64,000 nucleotides of DNA from Fodinisporobacter ferrooxydans (GCF_022818495.1 NZ_CP089291.1:1520501-1584500); one strand, 5' to 3'; numbered from the stretch's first letter, positions 20,411 to 30,440 are shown. Numbers and translations are program-made. The notes: generated by a model from the letters alone, not told the origin.

Positions 20411-20533
20411 TTATGACCGCCGGCGTTTCGTATTCATGTAAATCAAAAATACGAGCGCAGTTACAATTATAATGGATAAGACAGTAATGACAACACTTCC
20501 ATTGTTGGTAAACATGCCATGAGTGGGAAACAT
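20411..20533 (-). CDS. Small single-pass membrane protein (40 aa)
   Basis: From an ATG behind agaggtgatcgg it encodes about 40 aa: a short polar head (MFPTHGMFTNNG), one hydrophobic helix (SVVITVLSIIIVTALVFLIY) and a basic tail NTKRRRS. An in-frame upstream ATG at 20599 lacks a ribosome binding site. It follows ytaF on the same strand and precedes a terminator, so both may be one operon. The family is unrecognised; sporulation-related expression is only suggested by its neighbour. Confidence 0.6.
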   Translation of the reverse strand: MFPTHGMFTNNGSVVITVLSIIIVTALVFLIYMNTKRRRS

Positions 20534-20599
20534 CCGATCACCTCTGTCACAAGTGTTCCCATTTTTAAAGGAAACTTGTATGTACAGAAGGACTGACAT

Positions 20600-21208
20600 T
20601 TAAAACAATTGATGCAGTCCGATGAAAATAAGCAGAATTCCTGCGATATAGGTTGCTTTGTTGCCGAATACTCCGGCTACGTATGTTTTGCCGATATAAA
20701 TGGAAATGCCAAACAAGACGTAACTGAATATACCTACAGAGAAAGCGGTGAGAAAAATATTTAATTGAATGACACCTGCATCAAATCCACCCGCCAATGC
20801 ATTAATGGCTAGCGCTGCCCCTAATACAATCGATTCGGCAAGACTGATTGTCTTGGATTTGTCCGAATCGGCCGCCTCCGGATTTTGCAAAATTCGTATC
20901 ATGGTGGATGAAGTATCGGATGCTTTGGATGCTTTTTCAAAAAACGGCTGCAACATGACCCAAAACCCCACCAAGATGAGCAGAATGGTGCCTAGTATTG
21001 TCCCGATGCGTGGGGAAATCCAGAGACCGATCCATTTTCCGGCAATCCCTGCCGCAAGTGTTGCGAGTGCAGACATGATTGCGATCATTGCGTTTGAATA
21101 CCAGGGAACTTGTATATCGCGGATTCCGTACGAAATACCGACGCCTGCATTGTCTAAATTCGCGGCAATGCCGATCATGATGATATTGAAGAGGTTTGAT
21201 TCATGCAT
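20600..21208 (-). CDS. ytaF: Sporulation membrane protein YtaF (MntP-like)
   Basis: A 202-aa integral membrane protein with six predicted helices. It has the family features GIAANLDNAGVGISYGI at the N-terminus and a second copy-like ALAINALAGGFDAGV in the second half, typical of the MntP/YtaF superfamily. YtaF is a sporulation-associated protein in spore formers; its transport substrate is not established, while MntP relatives export manganese. The start follows gtgaggtgattt. It is divergent from the P-type-ATPase-like gene at 21242 with only about 33 bp between the predicted starts. Confidence 0.85.
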   Translation of the reverse strand: MHESNLFNIIMIGIAANLDNAGVGISYGIRDIQVPWYSNAMIAIMSALATLAAGIAGKWIGLWISPRIGTILGTILLILVGFWVMLQPFFEKASKASDTSSTMIRILQNPEAADSDKSKTISLAESIVLGAALAINALAGGFDAGVIQLNIFLTAFSVGIFSYVLFGISIYIGKTYVAGVFGNKATYIAGILLIFIGLHQLF

Positions 21209-21241
21209 GAAATCACCTCACTTGTCGATGGTTGAATATAT

Positions 21242-24200
21242 ATGCATAACGGTTTGACCATTATCCGAAAAAATTTTGCAATTCTTTTGGGAAAAGAGGA
21301 TGAATCGCATCAATCCTTGCAAGATGGAGAGTCTAAACCTGTAGGAGGTGTATGCGAATGCAAAATTGGCAGGATGGTAAATTCGAATTTGTTTGGAACA
21401 ATAAACGGGGTGACTCGTGTGGCGTATTCCATCGGCAGGCTTGAATCGTTGGCGTTTCGAATCGTCAATGCCACCCGGCAAGTGGTTACAGAAGTAATTT
21501 TTACACATGGCGGATGTACGGATCACCGATATAACCCCGAGAAAGGGAACCCTAAAGCATCAAATATTGATCGCAGGCCATCAGATCGTAATAGCAGGTC
21601 ATCAGATCTTGATATGGAATGGCAGGCAGAAGATGCCCGATATGCCGGAGATTCTTCCCATGCAGAAGTTGAAAGGCTAAAAAGATCACATCAACAAAAC
21701 CAGGGAGATCCATTTATTTGGGATTTGCAAGCCATTCGGAAATATCAGGAACAAAACCGTGATTCCGGCCTTACAAATGAGGAAGCGCAACAGAAACTCA
21801 ATCAATTTGGATGGAATGAAACACGTGGACAGCCTGGAAGCATTCCGATGTTTCTGCACCAATTTGCAAATGTATCGACGGTAAGCCTGCTGGGATTTGG
21901 CGTATTGGCATTATTTTTGGGAAAATATATCGACGCGGCCATTGTATTTTTTACATTTTTGCTTTCAGGCGTTTTGACCACACGGTATAAAGGCTTGTCA
22001 GAACAAGCGCATCAGGAGCACTTGCGAAAACATAAATCGGTTATGGCGCTAAGGGAGGGAAGATTGAGCCAAATATCTTCCCACTTGATTGTACCTGGCG
22101 ATCTTATTTTTATAAGGCCAGGTGATATGGTACCGGCAGATGGGATTCTTTTACAAACGAATCATTTTGAACTGCGGGAACTTGCTTCTGACGCTTCGTA
22201 TCAATGGAAGACGAAAAAAGGTGTAGAGGACCCTGACTGGATTCAAGCCGATTGGGCTATGTCCAAGCGCAATCTTGATGCATTTAGAGCCTCTGAAGCT
22301 GCAGTGTATGCAGGATCTGTCGCGATTCGCGGTACTGCCAAGATGCTAGTCACCGCTACCGGGAAACGTACACGGTATAGCCAATTGCTGCAACAGCCCA
22401 AACACCAGCAAATGTTTACGGAAAAACATTATCACCATATTACTTCATATCTCACAAAATATGGTTGGTTAAGTATTCTTGCAATTGGTGCAATTACGAT
22501 GCTTTTGCGCTGGTCCGGTACTGCCGCATTGCAAACAGCTGTCGCGGTTGGGACATCTGTCATTCCCGGCGGTCTTTCCCTGCCTGTGTGCCTGGCATAT
22601 TGGTCGGCATTGAAAAAAAGCAGAAAGACAAATGGCATGCAAGGACTGCCGAGTATGCACCATGTAGACAAGCTGGAAGATAGTAAGGGGATTATTTTGT
22701 CAGAACATGGGATAACCAAAGAGTTGAACATTCAACAATTGTGGTGTGCCAATACGCAATGGAATCTGGACCAGTCGGGAACAATCGGCGCAAAAAGTGT
22801 TTGGCAGGCAGCCGCGTTATATGCACAACACCAAACGGCCGCCCAGACATCCCATTGCAGCGAGCCTAGTCTATATGATCAGGCGATTCAGCGGGCAACC
22901 GCTCAGTTCGGGCAGAGTATGGAAGCAAATCCGGCAAAGTGGATTTGGATTCATCACGGCGGGATGCAAGATCATGAATTGTTTGAAATGCGGGTGTTTA
23001 AGGACGAGAATGGCCGTTTGATCGAAGTCGTACGGGGTCCTGCGGGACTGTTGTTTCAAGCATGTGCAAAAGCGGCCGGTGCTGATCAAGATCTTGCTTC
23101 CATTGATACAGAGCAAAGTCTTGAAGCTTCGGTTGTCGAAGATTCTTTTCGGAGTTGGCTGCACACAGCAGACGAACACCAAGCATGTACGATTGGTTTT
23201 GCCTGCCGGGTTCGCGATCAAGGTGGGACATCCTCTGATGGAAAAGACCTATTGCCAAAGGATGGACAGGATAAACAGGATGTGTTCAAATCCGATTTGA
23301 TTTGGATTGGCGCTTTCTCGATGAAACGAACATATCAGCATGTACAGGATTTGTTATACCGGTGCAAAGAGCGGAAATTGCCCGTTTTTCTATTGGCCGA
23401 TTTCTGTATGGCGGAAGATTCGGATTTCTGGAAAGCGATCGATCACAAACAGTTGCATATAAAAACAGTCGCGGCAGACAAATGTTTCGAAGAAATGTCT
23501 GAGCAGACGCTGGGACATTATGATATCTGGGTCATTCACGGAAATGATGAGCAGCGGTTGCAAGTGGTTCATACGCTGCGGGAACGCATGTCTGATGTTT
23601 GTTTTATCGGCTGCCAAGAGCAAGAGAGAGCGTATTTTGGTGCAGCGTGGATGTCGATTGAGCAAGGAGTGTTGCGTGGTTTAAAGGATGTGATTCATTT
23701 CATCGAAGAAGCGCAAGACGCGCGCTCTCGTTTATCCCGCGCCAATGGAATGATTATCAGCGGGAATTTTGCAGAAGCCGTGTATACGACAATGACTGGA
23801 ATTCTTGGCTTAACGCATGCACATGGTCCCATCAATCTCAATATTTTAACAAACCTCATCACTTCGATCGGTATCGCAATCGGGGGACAGCGCAATGGAG
23901 AAGCAAAGCATGCGCAAGATTTCGGGGAGTTGAAAAAACCGATCCTTTCCCACGGTGTGATCAACGGCTTGATCGCTACAAGTGCATACGGAATCGGACT
24001 ATGGATTCGCACCGATCCGATGTTTGCAAGTACGTTCGCCTTCGCAACATTGATTCTGTCACAACTGATTCATGCGTTGAAGTGGGGAAGAAAAGAACAT
24101 GTGGATAAACTTGCCGAATTGACGGAGGAAACCGTTATGGTGGTGAGTGTCATAACTGCATTGGGAATATTAATCGTTAGTGCACATACGCCAGCAGTCG

Positions 24201-24382
24201 CGCAAATGTTCCGTTTAACGCCGTTAGCCTTGCATGAATGGCTGGCAGCTGCAGCGATTGCCGGGGTAACAGGCCCAATTGCGGCAAAAATTGAGCAACC
24301 GATTTGGCGTGGCATGAAACGATTGAACCCAATTAAGGATCGATTCAAAATTCGTTCGATCAATCAACCGGAAGTGGCATGA
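21242..24382 (+). CDS. P-type ATPase-like pseudoenzyme (catalytic motifs lost)
   Basis: A 1046-aa homologue of the P2-type ATPases at 27152 and 30441. The actuator region is recognisable (VPGDLIFIRPGDMVPADG), as are paired membrane helices and the TM5 motif GNFAEA. The phosphorylation site DKTGT is replaced by EHGIT (residue 488), TGES by a sequence near ELASDASYQW, the TM4 PEGLP by PGGLS, and GDGVND by IGCQEQERA. It therefore cannot form the aspartyl-phosphate. The reading frame is intact over 3 kb, so it is not an ordinary pseudogene. The start is uncertain: 21242 has no clear ribosome binding site, and ATG 21374 is an alternative. A regulatory or partner subunit role is inference. Confidence 0.75.
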   Translation: MHNGLTIIRKNFAILLGKEDESHQSLQDGESKPVGGVCECKIGRMVNSNLFGTINGVTRVAYSIGRLESLAFRIVNATRQVVTEVIFTHGGCTDHRYNPEKGNPKASNIDRRPSDRNSRSSDLDMEWQAEDARYAGDSSHAEVERLKRSHQQNQGDPFIWDLQAIRKYQEQNRDSGLTNEEAQQKLNQFGWNETRGQPGSIPMFLHQFANVSTVSLLGFGVLALFLGKYIDAAIVFFTFLLSGVLTTRYKGLSEQAHQEHLRKHKSVMALREGRLSQISSHLIVPGDLIFIRPGDMVPADGILLQTNHFELRELASDASYQWKTKKGVEDPDWIQADWAMSKRNLDAFRASEAAVYAGSVAIRGTAKMLVTATGKRTRYSQLLQQPKHQQMFTEKHYHHITSYLTKYGWLSILAIGAITMLLRWSGTAALQTAVAVGTSVIPGGLSLPVCLAYWSALKKSRKTNGMQGLPSMHHVDKLEDSKGIILSEHGITKELNIQQLWCANTQWNLDQSGTIGAKSVWQAAALYAQHQTAAQTSHCSEPSLYDQAIQRATAQFGQSMEANPAKWIWIHHGGMQDHELFEMRVFKDENGRLIEVVRGPAGLLFQACAKAAGADQDLASIDTEQSLEASVVEDSFRSWLHTADEHQACTIGFACRVRDQGGTSSDGKDLLPKDGQDKQDVFKSDLIWIGAFSMKRTYQHVQDLLYRCKERKLPVFLLADFCMAEDSDFWKAIDHKQLHIKTVAADKCFEEMSEQTLGHYDIWVIHGNDEQRLQVVHTLRERMSDVCFIGCQEQERAYFGAAWMSIEQGVLRGLKDVIHFIEEAQDARSRLSRANGMIISGNFAEAVYTTMTGILGLTHAHGPINLNILTNLITSIGIAIGGQRNGEAKHAQDFGELKKPILSHGVINGLIATSAYGIGLWIRTDPMFASTFAFATLILSQLIHALKWGRKEHVDKLAELTEETVMVVSVITALGILIVSAHTPAVAQMFRLTPLALHEWLAAAAIAGVTGPIAAKIEQPIWRGMKRLNPIKDRFKIRSINQPEVA

Positions 24383-24394
24383 GAATTTTTTTAT

Positions 24395-24442
24395 AAGAGA
24401 ACGGCGAGAATTACTTTTGAGTAAATTCTCGCCGTTCTCTTT
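24395..24442. terminator. Bidirectional terminator between convergent genes
   Basis: A perfect 18-bp stem (aagagaacggcgagaatt and complement) flanked by T-runs on both strands. It separates the pseudo-ATPase gene from the minus-strand gene at 24449. Confidence 0.9.
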
Positions 24443-24448
24443 TGTGGA

Positions 24449-24826
24449 CTAAGGCTTGGGAAGATATTTTTCGATCGTTTTGTCATCCAGCACGGCAAAT
24501 GTTTGGGATATGTCAGGCAAGGTTTCCCCAGGAACTTCAGCAGCCGTATCCATCCTCTGCGAATACTCATTGGATGGATTGTCGGAGCTTTGCAGTCCAT
24601 CATATGCATACTCTTCATACGAATGCATACCACTTGTCGTACCGGCAGCAGAGAATTGCTCACTTTGCAACTGGGAATCTTTTTTCATACTTTTGATTGT
24701 ATGATTCATTTGGTCTTTTACTTCCAGCGCGGCAACCGTACCTTTCACAGCCAGACTTCGCAATGCCCGTTTTGCTTTTGGTGAGCTTAAAAGTATCCCT
24801 GCCATGGAGGCAATGAATTGAAGCAT
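24449..24826 (-). CDS. Unrecognised small protein of the P-type ATPase locus (125 aa)
   Basis: I do not recognise the family. The ATG at 24826 is chosen because ggaaaggagaaatccc precedes it; an upstream in-frame ATG at 24850 has no such site. Residues 1-20 form a short hydrophobic helix (MLQFIASMAGILLSS). Residues 20-50 are helical and basic. The last 70 are polar, rich in Ser, Glu and Asp and likely disordered. It is encoded opposite to all other genes in the locus and diverges from the gene at 25012, sharing a 185-bp promoter region with it. Confidence 0.6.
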   Translation of the reverse strand: MLQFIASMAGILLSSPKAKRALRSLAVKGTVAALEVKDQMNHTIKSMKKDSQLQSEQFSAAGTTSGMHSYEEYAYDGLQSSDNPSNEYSQRMDTAAEVPGETLPDISQTFAVLDDKTIEKYLPKP

Positions 24827-25011
24827 GGGATTTCTCCTTTCCTGCACCATTTTCTATGTTGACGATTTCTGAGACACCTTTCAGCGTTTCCCACATTTTC
24901 TACTGTAACCAAAATACAAAATTTTCATTACGGAAATGAGTGCACAATACATAATTCCAATCGCGATAGCTCAAACTTTTAAATGTATTTTTTGAAAAAG
25001 GAGAATTCTGG

Positions 25012-26862
25012 ATGCAGCAAAAAGAAGCAAGATTGATCCGGGCAATTCCAGGTCGAGTGCGCTTCATCGTATGTCATTTAAAGGGAAACCGCGTACTTGC
25101 GGCGCACATGACAAAACACTTACAACGGGTGGAGGGAATTCAGCATGTGGAATGTTCTGTTATCACCGGAACCCTTCTCGTACGATATGATGTTCGATTG
25201 CTGTCCATCCAAGACATGGAGCGGGAAGTTCAGGCGGTCCATCGTCATAATAAAATTCCATCTGACATGACAGTCGGATGGAGGGAAACGGCAGCATTTT
25301 CTGAACTATCACCCATACGGAAAGACATGTTAGCTGCCGGTCTCATGCATCAGGGAAAGACTTTTGCCGATCACTCTCTCCGTACGAATCCAAAAGTCCC
25401 TTTGCCTTTGATGATTTCTGTCGCAGGCTTGGGATTTTTGACAATCAAGCAAATGATGGTGGGGCGTACCGCATTAGCTTCCAGTCCGGCGTTATTTTAC
25501 CTATCCGGAATTCTCTCAATCGTCAGTGGTTATTCCTTTGTCAACAGGGGGGTGAAGCGATTCCTGAGAGATCGCCAAATTCCTATGGATGTTCTCCTTG
25601 GGACCGGTGTATTGGTGTTTGGTTTGCTGCGTGAAAATCTGGTTGTATTGGCAGGATTGAGTTTGCTGCAGTATGTCAATTGGAAACAGCAGCAGCTTGC
25701 ATGCTACCCGGCACAGCAGCCAATCGTTCCAAAGGATATTCGAGAGTATATTGAAAAAACCAGCAAACGGGGATTTTTATTTGCCGCAATGACTTTGGGC
25801 ATGACGGGGAATCCTTTATTTGGTCTAGGGATTTTATTGGCTGCGAATCCGCGCCCCGTATTGGTGGCAACAGACTATGCCTGGAAACAGGCAGAGGTCG
25901 TCTCCATGCAAAGGGGATATATGATACCGAAAGATGGTTCCTTGGAACAGTTGTCACGCACCAAAACGATTGTATTTGAAGATACGGCACTTATGTTTGA
26001 GCCGCAAAAAACGCAAGTGCAATGTATGTCGTATGGAGATGAACAGGAAGTTTGGTCGTTGGCTGCAGCCGTATTGGAAAAAACGGGACATTTTTGGCGG
26101 GATGCAGTCATGAAAAAAGCGCTGGAAAGCGGGAAAACCATTCGTACAGCTTTTGCAGTGAAGCAGACACAAGAAGGTGTGACGGTACAGATCAGCGGCA
26201 TGACCGTATACTGTGGAACGATCAAGTTTATGAAACAGCACCAAGTGAATATCCAGGCATACCAATTGGAAACGAAACGATTGCAAAAATTAGGGTATGA
26301 AGTGATACTGCTGGGGAAACAGGTTGCTGATGAACGCACCTGTATAGGAATCCTGATCGCTCCAACCAATAGTTTTACAAAGGAATTTCAGCAGCTTAGA
26401 GAGCTGGCGCAGCAACAAAATTGGAACATTGGCGTGATCGAAAACCAGATGAATATCGATACCGGCATTTTAATCCGCAACAACATTGTGACTTCATGGC
26501 TGACAAATGATATCGATCAGTTGGAACAACGGTTGCAGTCGGAAAACAATCTTGGCAATGAAATTGTATTGGTGAAAAAACAGCTGGGAACAAGAGAGCA
26601 CAGTTCACCATATGTTCGTTGTGTGCCAAGTATTGATATTACACAGGTCAATGACCTGTATCATGCAGTTGTGTACGCAAACCGCATGAAGCAGGTCGTG
26701 TATGAACATTTGGCAATCACAAAAGTGTGGAATGTAGTTGGAAGTGTTTTGGCGGTGCCGCTAACCATGTATGGTGCGCCGATTGCCAATATTATGTCAG
26801 ACTCGATTTCCTTGATATTTTTGTCAAGGGCAAAACGAATCAGTGAAACAGCAACAGCATAG
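25012..26862 (+). CDS. P1B-ATPase-like pseudoenzyme with N-terminal HMA-like domain
   Basis: 616 aa. Residues ~8-70 form an HMA-like fold (IPGRVRFIVCHLKG ... GTLLVRYD) without the CxxC metal site. Residues ~125-230 resemble the first membrane helices of P1B-type metal ATPases, with DVLLGTGVLVFG. The helix that should carry CPC reads NPRP, and the phosphorylation site reads FEDTALM (around residue 323) instead of FDKTGTL. The nucleotide and hinge motifs are also missing. It keeps two C-terminal helices. The frame is intact and it has a good aaaggag site. A scaffold, sensor or partner role for the active pumps is inference. It is 18 nt upstream of the gene at 26881. Confidence 0.75.
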   Translation: MQQKEARLIRAIPGRVRFIVCHLKGNRVLAAHMTKHLQRVEGIQHVECSVITGTLLVRYDVRLLSIQDMEREVQAVHRHNKIPSDMTVGWRETAAFSELSPIRKDMLAAGLMHQGKTFADHSLRTNPKVPLPLMISVAGLGFLTIKQMMVGRTALASSPALFYLSGILSIVSGYSFVNRGVKRFLRDRQIPMDVLLGTGVLVFGLLRENLVVLAGLSLLQYVNWKQQQLACYPAQQPIVPKDIREYIEKTSKRGFLFAAMTLGMTGNPLFGLGILLAANPRPVLVATDYAWKQAEVVSMQRGYMIPKDGSLEQLSRTKTIVFEDTALMFEPQKTQVQCMSYGDEQEVWSLAAAVLEKTGHFWRDAVMKKALESGKTIRTAFAVKQTQEGVTVQISGMTVYCGTIKFMKQHQVNIQAYQLETKRLQKLGYEVILLGKQVADERTCIGILIAPTNSFTKEFQQLRELAQQQNWNIGVIENQMNIDTGILIRNNIVTSWLTNDIDQLEQRLQSENNLGNEIVLVKKQLGTREHSSPYVRCVPSIDITQVNDLYHAVVYANRMKQVVYEHLAITKVWNVVGSVLAVPLTMYGAPIANIMSDSISLIFLSRAKRISETATA

Positions 26863-26880
26863 CATAAGGAGTTTTTTCTC

Positions 26881-27132
26881 ATGATACAACGTAGTGTGGA
26901 ACGATTGATCGTAGGTGCCGCTTTAGCCGTAACCGGCAGTATTCTGCTGCCTGTAATCAAAGAGGTAATCAAGCCTGTAAGCGGTATGGGAGGCAAAAGT
27001 TTTTCCGATTTGCGGGAACGCGGCCAGTATATGATGCAGATTGCGCGGGAAGAAGTGGAAGATATCGTAGCGGAAGCGCAATTTGAACGTATGAGGAAGA
27101 AGATCGACCGGGAAATCGGCGGGATGCAATGA
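26881..27132 (+). CDS. DUF5132-like small protein (83 aa)
   Basis: One hydrophobic segment (ERLIVGAALAVTGSILLPVIKEVI, residues 8-30), then an amphipathic acidic helix (AREEVEDIVAEAQFERMRKK). This resembles DUF5132 proteins, which I recall beside P-type ATPase genes. It has an aaggag site. It lies between a pseudo-ATPase (18 nt upstream) and an active ATPase (19 nt downstream), so it is almost certainly co-transcribed. Its N-terminal helix pattern is similar to the 48-aa protein at 33615. The function is unknown; a small regulatory membrane subunit is possible. Confidence 0.65.
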   Translation: MIQRSVERLIVGAALAVTGSILLPVIKEVIKPVSGMGGKSFSDLRERGQYMMQIAREEVEDIVAEAQFERMRKKIDREIGGMQ

Positions 27133-27151
27133 CCGATGGAAGGAGGTTCTA

Positions 27152-30100
27152 ATGAAACAGAATAGAGATGGCGGCAAACGGTGTCTGCACCAATTGCCCG
27201 GGCGGATCCGAATATTTGTAAAAGGAGTGCAAGGACACGATCAAACCGCTGCAGAGTTGGACACATACTGCAGCCGCATATCCGGAGTGATCGGTGCTTC
27301 CGCAAGCAGCCGGACAGGAAGAGTGCTGCTGTATTTTGATGAACATGTGATTCCAGGCGAAATTCTGATACAGAAAATCCTTGAATTTGAGCATGTCCTT
27401 GAATTTGAACAAAGACGGATCGAAGAAGCTGCGGAAACATGTGTTGCCGCTTGTGCCGAGCGGCTGGCAACAGATGGTGCGCTGGCACAAAAGCCTGCAT
27501 GGTACGCGATGAGCGCAGAGGAAATCCTGGAGCGCTTGCAAAGTCACTCACGGAGCGGTCTTTCCACCCGGGAAGTGGAATCGAGATATCAGTTTTTTGG
27601 GAAAAACGAAATTCCCGAACCTGTTTCACCGCCCTGGTATCAGACGTTTCTCAAACAATTTTTCAATTTTACCACCTTTACCATGGTCAGCATTGCAGCA
27701 CTTCCCATATTTTTTGGACGTTTTCGCGATACGGCCGGTGTGCTTATGCTCCTTGGAATCAATGCGGTTATAAGTACATATCAGCAGCAAAAAGCACAGA
27801 AAGACGTTCGATCGTTGAAGCAATTAAGCATTCATCAGGCAAAAGCGGTCAGGGACCGCAAGGAAACAGTGATTCCGGCAAACCAACTGGTTCCAGGGGA
27901 CATTATCATCCTCGAAGCGGGAGATCGGGTGCCGGCGGATGCCATTCTTCTGGAATGTTGGAATGTAGAAGCAGATGAATCCTCACTGACTGGAGAATCT
28001 GTTCCTGTAGCCAAAGCAGAGTCGATCTGCTGTGAAACGGATACGCCTTTAGCGGAACGAAAAAATATGGTATTTATGGGGACGATCCTGACAAGGGGTC
28101 GGGCACATGGGATTGTCGTGGCAACGGGAGCGGATACGGAGATCGGCAAGTTGATCATAGGTTTGCAGCAAGTGAAAAATCGCCCTACACCGCTGCAGAA
28201 AAAATTGACGGTTGTTGCCAAGACGATCGTAATCACTGCATTGGCAATTGCCGGAGTTGTCGTCGGATTGCGCTTTATGCAAGGCTATCCGATCGCCGAA
28301 ACGCTATTGACAGGAGTATCTGTAGCGACAACGGCGATTTCCGAAGGATTGCCAATCATGATTACCGTATGCTTAGTTGCCGGGATGCGCCGCATGGTTC
28401 GGCATAAAGCTCTGGTGAAAGAAATGTCGGCACTTGAGACATTAGCGAAAGTAGATGTGATTTGCACAGACAAGACAGGTACGTTAACGAAGAATGAGAT
28501 GACTGTCAAAACGATTGTCCAAAATCAGCACAAATGGCATGTCACAGGTGACGGCTATCAGTTATCCGGCAGCATCGTCGACGAGAATCAGCGGCAAGTT
28601 CGCGTGCACCCATCCCATCCGCTTTATTGGATAAGTACATTGGCGGCACTTTGCAATGATGCAGAGTTGGGTGAATCCAGGGCTTCGGGGGCTTCCGGGG
28701 GTTCTGTTCAGAAAGCTGTATCGATTCAGGGAGATCCTACAGAGGCAGCTTTGCTGATTGCCGCCGGGAAAGCGGGTGTCGATGCGAAGCAGTGCCGGTC
28801 GCATTTTCGGCGTGTGCGGGAAATTCCTTTTGATTCGGATCGTCGGCGCATGACAGTCGTCTGCCGCAATCGCAATGGCGAGTACATCGTTTGTACAAAG
28901 GGATCTGTCGATGTTGTGTTGGGCAGTTGTGATTTTATGCAGCAGGATAAAGAAATCGAACAATTGGATGAAAAAAGCCGCGCCGGGATCCTTAAGCAAG
29001 AATATGACCTTGGGAAACAAGCCATGCGTGTGTTAGGCATCGCTTTTAAATCTTTGGATAGAGATCCGCACACTCTGTCACCGGAAGAACTGGAAAGCGG
29101 ACTTACCTGGGCGGGGATGTTTGCCATGAAAGATCCGCCGCGTGAGCATGTGAGCGAAAGCATTGCGGTCTGTCTGAAAGCGGGACTCCATGTTGTCATG
29201 ATTACAGGCGATCATCCGGTAACGGCAGAAGCCATCGGGAGAGAACTTGGCCTCATTCAAGGTGACAGTCAAGTTCTGACCGGTCGGGAACTGGAGTCAT
29301 TGTCGGATGAGGAACTTCTGGGAGCAATCCAAGGCGTGCGCATTTTCAGCCGGGTAGCGCCGACGGACAAACAGCGGATTGTAGCTGCATATCAACAACT
29401 GGGCAAACATGTTGCGATGATCGGTGACGGCGTCAATGATGTGCCTGCATTAAAACAAGCGGATGTGGGCATCGCTCTCGGGACGGGAACGGATGCGGCC
29501 AAGGAAGCATCCTCCATGGTGCTGACGAATAATGATTTTTCTGCCGTTGTCAAAGCCATTCGTCAGGGGCGCAGCGTGCTTGGGAACATTCGCAGCACCA
29601 TCGGGTATGTGTTTCTCGGGAATCTGTCCGAAGTATTCTATGCGGCGATGGTGGTTGTAGCCGGGCTTCCACTTGCGCTGATGCCGATGCAAATGATGTT
29701 CATGAATATGTTGACAGATTCCTTGCCGACCCTTTTGCTGACAATCGGCCATCCGAGCGTGAAGCACGATTGCTCTGTTGCGACTCCATTGTCAAACGTA
29801 AAAGACATTTTTGATCGTTCCTTTTTATCGAGAGTGACGGCAAGTGGTCTTATCGTCGGCGGTTTAACGACAATCACGTTTTTGGCAATGAATGGCGTGA
29901 CAGGCAATTTGCCGTTAGCGAGTACGATGGCTTTGGCTGTGTTGTGTATCGGGAAGCTCTTGCAGGTTTCCTATTGGCGGCGAGCCAGTGTCGGCACAGA
30001 TGACGCCAAACTCGATTCGTTGATGAAATTCACGCTGGCTCTTGGCATCACAGGGCTTTTGGCAGCTATATACGTACCATCCTTGCGGTTTGTATTCCAT

Positions 30101-30268
30101 AGTGTGCCGCTTGGTTTTACACATTGGGGAATTGTGATCGGCGCAGTTCTGCTTGGCACCAAATTAACAAGGCCATTCGCTTCTTATATAGAAAGAAAAT
30201 GGCCGCAAACACAGTCTTCCATAAATGAATGTTCGACGATCCCTTCGTCAGATGTCGCTGTGGCATAA
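27152..30268 (+). CDS. P2-type cation-transporting ATPase with N-terminal HMA-like domain
   Basis: A 1038-aa active-looking membrane pump. Residues ~10-70 form an HMA-like domain without CxxC (LPGRIRIFVKG ... TGRVLLYFD). The cation-ATPase N-domain, A-domain with TGES (280-283), P-domain DKTGT (Asp440), KGS (CTKGSVDVV) and GDGVND (758-763) follow. Membrane ion-site motifs are SEGLP in TM4, GNLSEV in TM5 and NMLTDSLP in TM6. These resemble Ca2+/Mn2+ P2A pumps (Asn-x-x-Glu in TM5, Asn/Thr/Asp in TM6), but TM4 has Ser for Pro. The substrate is a guess (Ca2+ or Mn2+). It overlaps no gene and follows the DUF5132-like gene. Confidence 0.85.
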   Translation: MKQNRDGGKRCLHQLPGRIRIFVKGVQGHDQTAAELDTYCSRISGVIGASASSRTGRVLLYFDEHVIPGEILIQKILEFEHVLEFEQRRIEEAAETCVAACAERLATDGALAQKPAWYAMSAEEILERLQSHSRSGLSTREVESRYQFFGKNEIPEPVSPPWYQTFLKQFFNFTTFTMVSIAALPIFFGRFRDTAGVLMLLGINAVISTYQQQKAQKDVRSLKQLSIHQAKAVRDRKETVIPANQLVPGDIIILEAGDRVPADAILLECWNVEADESSLTGESVPVAKAESICCETDTPLAERKNMVFMGTILTRGRAHGIVVATGADTEIGKLIIGLQQVKNRPTPLQKKLTVVAKTIVITALAIAGVVVGLRFMQGYPIAETLLTGVSVATTAISEGLPIMITVCLVAGMRRMVRHKALVKEMSALETLAKVDVICTDKTGTLTKNEMTVKTIVQNQHKWHVTGDGYQLSGSIVDENQRQVRVHPSHPLYWISTLAALCNDAELGESRASGASGGSVQKAVSIQGDPTEAALLIAAGKAGVDAKQCRSHFRRVREIPFDSDRRRMTVVCRNRNGEYIVCTKGSVDVVLGSCDFMQQDKEIEQLDEKSRAGILKQEYDLGKQAMRVLGIAFKSLDRDPHTLSPEELESGLTWAGMFAMKDPPREHVSESIAVCLKAGLHVVMITGDHPVTAEAIGRELGLIQGDSQVLTGRELESLSDEELLGAIQGVRIFSRVAPTDKQRIVAAYQQLGKHVAMIGDGVNDVPALKQADVGIALGTGTDAAKEASSMVLTNNDFSAVVKAIRQGRSVLGNIRSTIGYVFLGNLSEVFYAAMVVVAGLPLALMPMQMMFMNMLTDSLPTLLLTIGHPSVKHDCSVATPLSNVKDIFDRSFLSRVTASGLIVGGLTTITFLAMNGVTGNLPLASTMALAVLCIGKLLQVSYWRRASVGTDDAKLDSLMKFTLALGITGLLAAIYVPSLRFVFHSVPLGFTHWGIVIGAVLLGTKLTRPFASYIERKWPQTQSSINECSTIPSSDVAVA

Positions 30269-30440
30269 GTGTGAAACGGAGCAGCGAACGATACGGAAAA
30301 ATGTTTGACGGAAGAAAAGTAAAATCGTGCATCCATTTACATGAAATTTGTTTACATGCAAACACTATCTAGTACGCAATCAATCGTAGTTAGGGCTTTG
30401 AATTTCGGAACTACAACTTTTCAATTAGGGGTCGAAGTGA

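Noticed and set aside
26661-27629. 322-codon minus-strand frame across the pseudo-ATPase/DUF5132/ATPase junction
   Set aside because: It is antisense to three well-supported genes, has no family resemblance and no ribosome binding site.
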